Shown in pieces: positions 44,355 through 49,153 of a stretch of DNA of 49,153 nucleotides. Below the pieces are notes generated by a model, which searched no databases, had not been told where the DNA came from, and saw only the letters and a program-made list of their open reading frames with translations. Made by a program: the position numbers and the translations under genes. Source of the DNA: an uncultured Pontibacter sp. (GTDB taxonomy: Bacteria; Bacteroidota; Bacteroidia; Cytophagales; Hymenobacteraceae); contig CANMMP010000010.1 of the NCBI GenBank assembly GCA_947499125.1, positions 1-49,153 of the forward strand. The letters are read 5' to 3'. Each line of letters opens with the position of its first letter. Positions within the stretch are counted from its first letter, which is position 1.

Positions 44355-44390
44355 AAAATAAAAAAGTTTGTTCAGAAACACTGAACAAAC
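44355..44390 (-). terminator. Minus-strand hairpin terminator ahead of the WYL gene
   Basis: Stem GTTTGTTCAG (44366-44375) pairs with CTGAACAAAC (44381-44390), loop AAACA, and on the minus strand it is followed by CTTTTTTATTTTTATA. It would end transcripts coming antisense from the helicase gene, or act as a leader attenuator for the WYL gene at 44315. There is little room (about 36 bases) for a promoter between it and the ATG. Confidence 0.6.
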
Positions 44391-44454
44391 CGTCCGTAAT
44401 CTTGCAATGTAGTCGGGAGACATAAAAACATTTTTAACCTTAATCCCATTTCTT

Positions 44455-45798
44455 ATGACCGCATTCTCTTCACAATTAGGTTTCCAACCAACTAAGGAGC
44501 AAGAAGCTGCTCTAACAAAAATCAACGCTTTCGTTGATGAAACATCATCAGATGACTTTTTTATATTGAGAGGATCTGCTGGTACTGGCAAAACCTCTAT
44601 TGTGAAGGTGATAACTGAGCAACTTAGGAGCAATGGTAATGCTGTAAGGATTGGCGCACCAACTGCCAGGGCGGCTAAGATAATCGGCGCTAAGACAGGT
44701 CAACAGTCTAAAACAATGCACAGCCAGATCTATACACCTGAAGCTGTCCAAAATGGTGGTGGTGTAAGGCTCATCCGAAGGCAAAACACAGATGCTGATA
44801 GAACCTTCTTTATAGTAGATGAGGCATCTATGATTTCAGATACATTAACAAGAAATGAAAATTTCTTTGTTAAGAAGCCGTTGCTCACCGACTTCTTAGA
44901 GTTTGTGAAACAGGGCAATAGCAGGAACAAAGTTCTCTTTATTGGAGACATTTACCAGTTGCCACCTGTTACGCCAGGTGTGGACATAGCTTTTTCTCCA
45001 GCATTACATACTGACTACCTTTCTGGTAAGTTCGGTCTTGATGGTGACAAGTTCGAGCTGTCGCAAGTAATGCGACAGGCAGAGGGTTCTAACGTGTTAG
45101 AACTTGCTACAGCGATTAGAGATACCATGGCTAAGGGTGGAAGCTCTGTCAATAAAGCCTTACCTAAGGTTGCTAATGCGACCCAGGCCATAAATCTGTA
45201 CTTAAGTCTTTATGAAGATGGCGTACTAGACAAAACGACTATTATCTGTTGGGCTAACAAGGATGTAAACTGGTGGAATAGTGTTCTGCGACAGAGATTA
45301 GGCTATACAGGACACATTGCAGTTGGGGATTTTGTAACAACTCAAGTTAACTGGTTTAGTCCTTCTGACTGGATCTTTAAAGGTGATACAGGTATCATCA
45401 AATCTTTAGATAGTCGCATTGAAGATTATGCTGACTTAAAGTTTGTGGAAGCCGAGATAGAGTTTGGAGGCGATGCCGGAGGCAAGAAATTAATCAGAAC
45501 GAAGGTCCTGCTTGAATCACTAGCTAGTGATTCTGGTAGCTTGAGCCCTGAACAGGAAAATCAACTTTTCCATAAAGTTATGACGCATAACGCAAAGTTC
45601 AGGGATTCCAAGAAGCCAAGCGATGATCCATACATTGGCGCTATGCGTCTTAAACATGGCTACGCCACTACATGCCACAAGGCGCAGGGTGGTGAATGGG
45701 ATAATGTTATTTTACACCCATACCAGCCTAAAGACTTACGTTGGCTGTATACAGCAGTCACTCGAGCAAGGCAAGATGCATATTCTTGGGCTGCATAA
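44455..45798 (+). CDS. SF1B (RecD2/Pif1-like) DNA helicase
   Basis: A 447-residue ATPase. Walker A FILRGSAGTGKTS near residue 38, Walker B FFIVDEASMISD, FIGDIYQLPPV (motif III) and the C-terminal HGYATTCHKAQGGEWDNV with LYTAVTRAR (motifs V and VI) define a 5'-3' SF1B helicase like RecD2 or Pif1. Family size is usually larger; this is the bare two-domain core. The retron follows on the same strand 95 bases later, with its own promoter, so they may be only neighbours. Confidence 0.85.
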   Translation: MTAFSSQLGFQPTKEQEAALTKINAFVDETSSDDFFILRGSAGTGKTSIVKVITEQLRSNGNAVRIGAPTARAAKIIGAKTGQQSKTMHSQIYTPEAVQNGGGVRLIRRQNTDADRTFFIVDEASMISDTLTRNENFFVKKPLLTDFLEFVKQGNSRNKVLFIGDIYQLPPVTPGVDIAFSPALHTDYLSGKFGLDGDKFELSQVMRQAEGSNVLELATAIRDTMAKGGSSVNKALPKVANATQAINLYLSLYEDGVLDKTTIICWANKDVNWWNSVLRQRLGYTGHIAVGDFVTTQVNWFSPSDWIFKGDTGIIKSLDSRIEDYADLKFVEAEIEFGGDAGGKKLIRTKVLLESLASDSGSLSPEQENQLFHKVMTHNAKFRDSKKPSDDPYIGAMRLKHGYATTCHKAQGGEWDNVILHPYQPKDLRWLYTAVTRARQDAYSWAA

Positions 45799-45809
45799 GA
45801 CATAGGTAG

Positions 45810-45840
45810 AGTATGCCCATAGAAAGTATATGGGTATACT
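45810..45840 (+). terminator. Hairpin after the SF1B helicase
   Basis: AGTATGCCCATA (45810-45821) pairs with TATGGGTATACT (45829-45840) through one G-U pair. No T-run follows, so termination is uncertain. Confidence 0.45.
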
Positions 45841-45860
45841 CACTTTAAACCTTTATAGAT

Positions 45861-45888
45861 TTTGAACATAATAATTATACTATATTTG
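45861..45888 (+). promoter_or_regulatory. Retron promoter
   Basis: TTTG at 45861-45864 and TATATTTG at 45881-45888 match the Bacteroidota -33 TTTG and -7 TAnnTTTG elements with a 16-base spacing. The expected start, about six bases later, coincides with the first base of the retron a1 repeat (45894), supporting both calls. Confidence 0.75.
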
Positions 45889-45893
45889 TAAAC

Positions 45894-46066
45894 AAGGCGC
45901 CTGCGGTATAGGACTTAATTTGCATTGTGGAACGCAATGTGCTCACCAATGTCTCTACATAAATAGAGCATTAGTTGGATGTGAGTTTAGATTTTTTTAG
46001 ATTTTTTTTTGTTTTTAGATTTTTTTTATTTGAAGACAAGAATTGAAAGCCCCCGCAGGCTGCCTT
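45894..46066 (+). ncRNA. Retron msr-msd RNA
   Basis: Immediately upstream of a retron reverse transcriptase lie the paired a1 and a2 arms: AAGGCGCCTGCGG (45894-45906) and CCGCAGGCTGCCTT (46053-46066), complementary except for one bulged A. Between them is a small hairpin (TGCATTG 45921-45927 with CAATGTG 45935-45941) and a longer imperfect hairpin (CTCAC 45942 with GTGAG 45985; inner CTCTA/TAGAG). Candidates for the branching G are in TATAGGA, 45911-45912. A 42-base U-rich stretch, with T runs of 7, 9, 5 and 8 (45992-46027), is unusual: its cDNA would be A-rich. The exact msd limits are uncertain. Confidence 0.75.
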
Positions 46067-46074
46067 TATTTATC

Positions 46075-47130
46075 ATGGAATTAGCTCAGCAACATATCGA
46101 TCATATTAAGCATCAGGTGATGCAAGGAGAGACTTTAGAAGACCTAAAGTCTCTTATCAATTATATAATTGATTTGCAGAACGATGCTTTGGGAACTACC
46201 TATAAGCATATTTCTACAAAGCGGCTGTCTTATTATTTTGTTCACCGTGATAAAAAGTATCTTACTTTCGAGATACCAAAAAAAACTGGTGGTTTTCGCA
46301 ACATTACAGCTCCTGATAAATTCCTTAAGAAGGTACAGCGCAGAATCAATTTTACATTAGATATACTGTTTAAGCCTAAAGCTGCAGCACATGGGTTTGT
46401 ACCTGGCAGAAGTATTGTGTCAAATGCCCAAATGCATGTAGGAAAGAATTATGTTTATAACGTCGATTTAAAGGACTTCTTTCCCACCATCCATTATGGA
46501 AGAATAAAAGCAGTACTCCAGTTATATCCATTCAGAATGAAACCTGATTTTGCGCACATTATATCCCATTTGTGCTGCTATCAAGGTGTTCTGCCCCAGG
46601 GAGCCCCTACTTCCCCAATTTTGACAAACATAATCTGCCAACAGTTAGACAAGAGCTTAGTTTATTTAGCTAAATTCTATCAATGCTATTATACCCGTTA
46701 TGCAGATGATATTACATTTTCATCTAATCAAGATGCTTTTAATGAAGATTTCTATGACAATTTGGAAGCTAACATAGAATTTAGAGGCTTTAAATTGAAT
46801 GATAAGAAGACAAGGAAGCAAAAGCGAACACAGCGACAAGAAGTAACCGGTATAGTCGTAAATGAGAAGCTCAACCTTCAACGCACTTATATTAAAAAGA
46901 TTAGAGCGATGCTCTTCAATTGGGAAAAAGATGGGCTTCAAGTATGTCAAAAAGAATTTAAGAAGTACTACCCGCTAGAGAAAGGATTTATGAGGAATAA
47001 AACCATACCTCCTTTTGAAAATGTATTGATGGGCAAAATTCTTTTCCTTGGCATGGTACGGGGGAAAGAAGATAAGTACTTTAAGATCTTTTCTGATACT
47101 TATAAAAAACTTTCAAATGAAAGAATATGA
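46075..47130 (+). CDS. Retron reverse transcriptase
   Basis: A 351-residue reverse transcriptase. The retron hallmark NAQMH (the NAxxH motif) is at residues 117-121, YADD at 209-212, catalytic Asp131 in NVDLKDFFPT, VLPQGAPTSP and the VTG motif at 257-259. Retron RTs make RNA-linked cDNA (msDNA) from the adjacent RNA and act as anti-phage systems with an effector. I use the ATG at 46075, 9 bases after the a2 repeat; an upstream TTG at 46009 would run through the RNA and is unlikely. It overlaps the next gene as ATGA. Confidence 0.9.
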   Translation: MELAQQHIDHIKHQVMQGETLEDLKSLINYIIDLQNDALGTTYKHISTKRLSYYFVHRDKKYLTFEIPKKTGGFRNITAPDKFLKKVQRRINFTLDILFKPKAAAHGFVPGRSIVSNAQMHVGKNYVYNVDLKDFFPTIHYGRIKAVLQLYPFRMKPDFAHIISHLCCYQGVLPQGAPTSPILTNIICQQLDKSLVYLAKFYQCYYTRYADDITFSSNQDAFNEDFYDNLEANIEFRGFKLNDKKTRKQKRTQRQEVTGIVVNEKLNLQRTYIKKIRAMLFNWEKDGLQVCQKEFKKYYPLEKGFMRNKTIPPFENVLMGKILFLGMVRGKEDKYFKIFSDTYKKLSNERI

Positions 47131-47915
47131 TATATAACAATGTGCTAAAAGCAGTAAACGATTCTAAATTAACTGCTGACAAGAAAATAGAAATTCTTGC
47201 TGAAAATCTTGCTTCTGTTAGTTCTGAAATAGAGCTTCATCAAAACGAGTTATATTTTATTAAAAAAGGTATAATATTAAAATCTAACGCCTATTATAAA
47301 GATGCTAACCCTAAAATAAAAGCAGACTTAATAATAGCTTTTCGGGAGATGGAGTGGGCATTAGTTGTTGCTGATGTTACTGCTTTCTGTAATGCAATTT
47401 ATCGGCAACTAGAGATATTCTCTAATTATGTATTGTTCGACCATTTAAAGTTTAATGACAACTTAGTTCTTTCAGGAACTAAATTTATAGCAGGACCTAA
47501 CCACTTTCTTAATAAACTGAATGGATGCTTTATTAATGAGTCTAGAAGCGAGAAATTCATAGACTTCTCGATTGCGGCAGATAAAGCCTATATGGATAGG
47601 TATTATTTAGGTGCCGAGTCGAGAAAAGAGAATGGCAAGCAGGTAGGATATTTAAGAATCAATTTCGCTAATAAAATGAACTTACTGTATGGGATCTTTT
47701 TTAATAGCGAAATTGAAAATAAGGCTGATGGCAAAAAGTATAAGTATTTGTATAACCATTCCTTTAAGCTCACAAACATCTTAAAAGATATAAGAGATGC
47801 TCGAGAGCATGGTCTACAGTCCAAGCACCTTATAAATTGGGAAGCAAGACATTATTTTGATTCTATTAAGCTTGTTCATGATATCTATTTTGGGATAAAG
47901 GATCTACGTATATAA
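47127..47915 (+). CDS. Retron-associated putative effector with HEPN-like motif
   Basis: A 262-residue all-helical protein that shares ATGA with the end of the RT gene, so it is the retron's coupled partner. I do not recognise a named family. RDAREHG (R223-x4-H228) matches the R-x(4-6)-H active-site pattern of HEPN ribonucleases, and an earlier helix, AFCNAIYRQLEIFSNYVLFDHL, with a polar Glu resembles HEPN helix 2. If it is a HEPN toxin, the RT-msDNA complex would restrain it until phage attack. It could instead be a binding protein; no other catalytic motif is visible. Confidence 0.55.
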   Translation: MIYNNVLKAVNDSKLTADKKIEILAENLASVSSEIELHQNELYFIKKGIILKSNAYYKDANPKIKADLIIAFREMEWALVVADVTAFCNAIYRQLEIFSNYVLFDHLKFNDNLVLSGTKFIAGPNHFLNKLNGCFINESRSEKFIDFSIAADKAYMDRYYLGAESRKENGKQVGYLRINFANKMNLLYGIFFNSEIENKADGKKYKYLYNHSFKLTNILKDIRDAREHGLQSKHLINWEARHYFDSIKLVHDIYFGIKDLRI

Positions 47916-47935
47916 CTTATGTACTTGTAGAACAT

Positions 47936-47963
47936 AAAAGGCAGAGTAGAAGCTCTGCCTTTT
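47936..47963. terminator. Terminator of the retron operon
   Basis: AAAAGGCAGAG (47936-47946) and CTCTGCCTTTT (47953-47963) form a perfect 11-bp stem with a TAGAAG loop and a TTTCT tail, 21 bases after the effector stop. Works on both strands. Confidence 0.85.
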
Positions 47964-48494
47964 CTCATATCCTTTAATAAGTAATCTCACAATCCATACA
48001 CTTCCGCTTTTACTGATACAGGTCGGCTGCTTAATACTTTCCTTCATACATGTCAGCAGCATATAAGCCACGACCAAGATTTATTTTCCAACCACTACGC
48101 TTCGATCGTGTACGCTGAGGAATTTAGAAGTAAGGTAAATACCAATGTTAATCATGTTTACTATTAGGTTTTCGATGCAGGTAATAAAATTGGCTAAAAA
48201 CTCTTTAACGTTCTAAATAACCACGCATAACTTTTTTCTTCATCAGGTTCTTGAAACTGCTCCAGCACCCAAAAAGTGAAAGTAATCTATTTACTAACTC
48301 GATCTTTTCATGATGATTATGACAATCTACCGTCGACCTATTTTATAGTGCAACATCGCACATAGTTCCGCTTCATTGTATTAAAGTTATAATAGAGGTA
48401 TTCAGCTTAAATTAACTTCTTGAATACAAAGAAGGTAATGTAAGAGGTCAGTTATTCTCTATCACTGTTTGTGAATATTATCAAAGAAAGCTGG

Positions 48495-48525
48495 TTCGAA
48501 TTTACTACTTTCGTAAGTAGATTTG
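48495..48525 (+). promoter_or_regulatory. Putative dndC promoter with overlapping palindrome
   Basis: TAGATTTG at 48518-48525 is a perfect match to the Bacteroidota -7 consensus TAnnTTTG, and TTCG at 48495-48498 is a one-mismatch -33 element 19 bases upstream. Initiation a few bases downstream would fall almost on the dndC ATG at 48532, so the mRNA may be nearly leaderless. The palindrome CTACTT-tcgt-AAGTAG (48505-48520) lies in the promoter and could be an operator. Assignment is by eye only. Confidence 0.45.
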
Positions 48526-48531
48526 TAGACT

Positions 48532-49153
48532 ATGGCATTTAATAAAAGAGAGCTCATAAACGAGATCAAGGAGCAGTACCTTGAGGAAGATGAAGGCAGA
48601 CCATGGATTGTAGCATTTAGTGGTGGTAAGGATTCCACAACTTTGCTTATGCTGGTGTGGGAAGCAATGCTAGAACTTACGGAAGTAGAGCGAAAAGTAA
48701 GAACAGTTTATGTTATTTGTAATAACACATTAGTTGAAAATCCACAAGTATTAACCTTTGTAAATAAGCAATTAGAAGTAATAAGAGAAAAGGCTATCGA
48801 GCAAGGGCTTCCGATTATAGTAGATCACACTACTCCTAGATTAGACGACAGCTTCTGGGTTAACCTTGTTGGAAGAGGCTACCCAGCACCTAATAATATG
48901 TTCAGATGGTGCACTGAACGTCTCAAGATATCTCCTACAACCCAGTATATTAAAGAAAGAATCTCTGAACATGGTGAAGCGATTATTCTACTTGGGACGC
49001 GCTCTGATGAGAGTTCAAATCGTGCTGCCTCTATTCAGCGCCATGAAATAAAGGGGCAAAGGTTGCGAAAGCACCCTCTACCAAATGCCATGGCCTATGC
49101 TCCTATCAAGGACATGACAACAGATGAGGTTTGGACTTATTTACAGAGTACTA
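48532..49153 (+). CDS. dndC: DndC, phosphorothioation sulfurtransferase, N-terminal part (continues at base 1)
   Basis: First part of a 447-residue protein that runs over the circular join and ends at 799. DndC is a PAPS-reductase-like PP-loop enzyme that uses ATP and sulfur from the cysteine desulfurase to put a phosphorothioate into the DNA backbone. The ATP pyrophosphatase loop SGGKDST is at residues 30-36. The motif MFRWCTERLK carries Cys127, a likely ligand of the iron-sulfur cluster known in the family. The ATG follows a good promoter-like site, and no upstream start is more convincing. dndD and dndE follow on the same strand. Only the window boundary cuts the gene; it is not truncated in the molecule. 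Confidence 0.93.
   Translation, partial: MAFNKRELINEIKEQYLEEDEGRPWIVAFSGGKDSTTLLMLVWEAMLELTEVERKVRTVYVICNNTLVENPQVLTFVNKQLEVIREKAIEQGLPIIVDHTTPRLDDSFWVNLVGRGYPAPNNMFRWCTERLKISPTTQYIKERISEHGEAIILLGTRSDESSNRAASIQRHEIKGQRLRKHPLPNAMAYAPIKDMTTDEVWTYLQST
49077..49153. repeat. Terminal overlap, right copy (circular molecule)
   Basis: Exact duplicate of bases 1-77. Removing one copy joins 49076 to 1 and restores one open dndC gene across the junction. Confidence 0.95.

Larger units (their letters stand above)
47916..48531. other. 616-base gap between the retron and dndC
   Basis: Contains the retron terminator and, near the end, the dndC promoter-like site. A minus-strand 30-codon stretch (48034-48123) ending GRGLYAADMYEGKY resembles a gene tail but has no start; see the rejected list. 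No full gene is visible. Confidence 0.5.

Noticed and set aside
46009..46074. Upstream TTG start for the retron reverse transcriptase
   Set aside because: It would translate through the U-rich RNA and the a2 arm; the ATG at 46075 just after a2 fits retron layout.
48031..48126. Minus-strand 30-codon stretch ending GRGLYAADMYEGKY and a stop, possible gene remnant
   Set aside because: No start codon, no length and no identified homologue by eye; the resemblance to a real C-terminus is only an impression.

Overview
This is almost certainly a complete circular plasmid. Bases 1-77 recur exactly at 49077-49153, which is the terminal overlap of a circular assembly, so the molecule is about 49,076 bp. 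The first gene, dndC, crosses the artificial break: its start is at 48532 and its stop at 799. The host looks like a member of the Bacteroidota, perhaps a Cytophagales. Promoter-like sites fit the TAnnTTTG -7 element of that phylum, most starts lack a Shine-Dalgarno sequence, and the replication and partition genes fit. No relaxase, secretion system, transposase, tRNA or rRNA was seen.

Layout. (1) 48532-15194: a phosphorothioate DNA modification and restriction locus. dndC-dndD-dndE run forward. On the other strand lie an XRE regulator, dptF, dptG, dptH, a DndA/IscS-type cysteine desulfurase and a DGQHR (DndB-like) protein with an unusual N-terminal extension. (2) 15429-21686: an HNH nuclease-like gene, then two tandem DUF262 genes (the first with a DUF1524 nuclease end). 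These may be extra restriction functions beside Dnd/Dpt. (3) 21772-31559: the plasmid backbone. It has a HicAB toxin-antitoxin, a serine resolvase with a palindrome upstream, three replication-type proteins (a RepL-like one and two Rep_3 initiators), a VSR/EDxHD nuclease with zinc fingers, ParA plus a ribbon-helix-helix partner, and an iteron origin with about nine iteron copies. (4) 31776-40814: a conserved HTH protein of unknown role, a SIMPL protein, then a tight DUF6361 - phospholipase D - SF2 helicase - 2H phosphoesterase operon that resembles a defence cassette. (5) 40953-44315: a Fic AMP-transferase, a small unknown protein, an agmatine-deiminase-like protein and a WYL regulator. (6) 44455-47963: an SF1B helicase and a retron with promoter, msr-msd RNA, reverse transcriptase and an unrecognised effector carrying an R-x4-H (HEPN-like) motif.

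Taken together this is a stable plasmid loaded with anti-phage and conflict systems. Best candidates for something undescribed are the retron with its HEPN-like partner and U-rich RNA, the DUF6361/PLD/helicase/2H operon, and the HNH plus paired DUF262 genes beside Dnd/Dpt. A family of dispersed palindromes sharing a 7-base loop core (GTCATAC) sits just downstream of three backbone genes.
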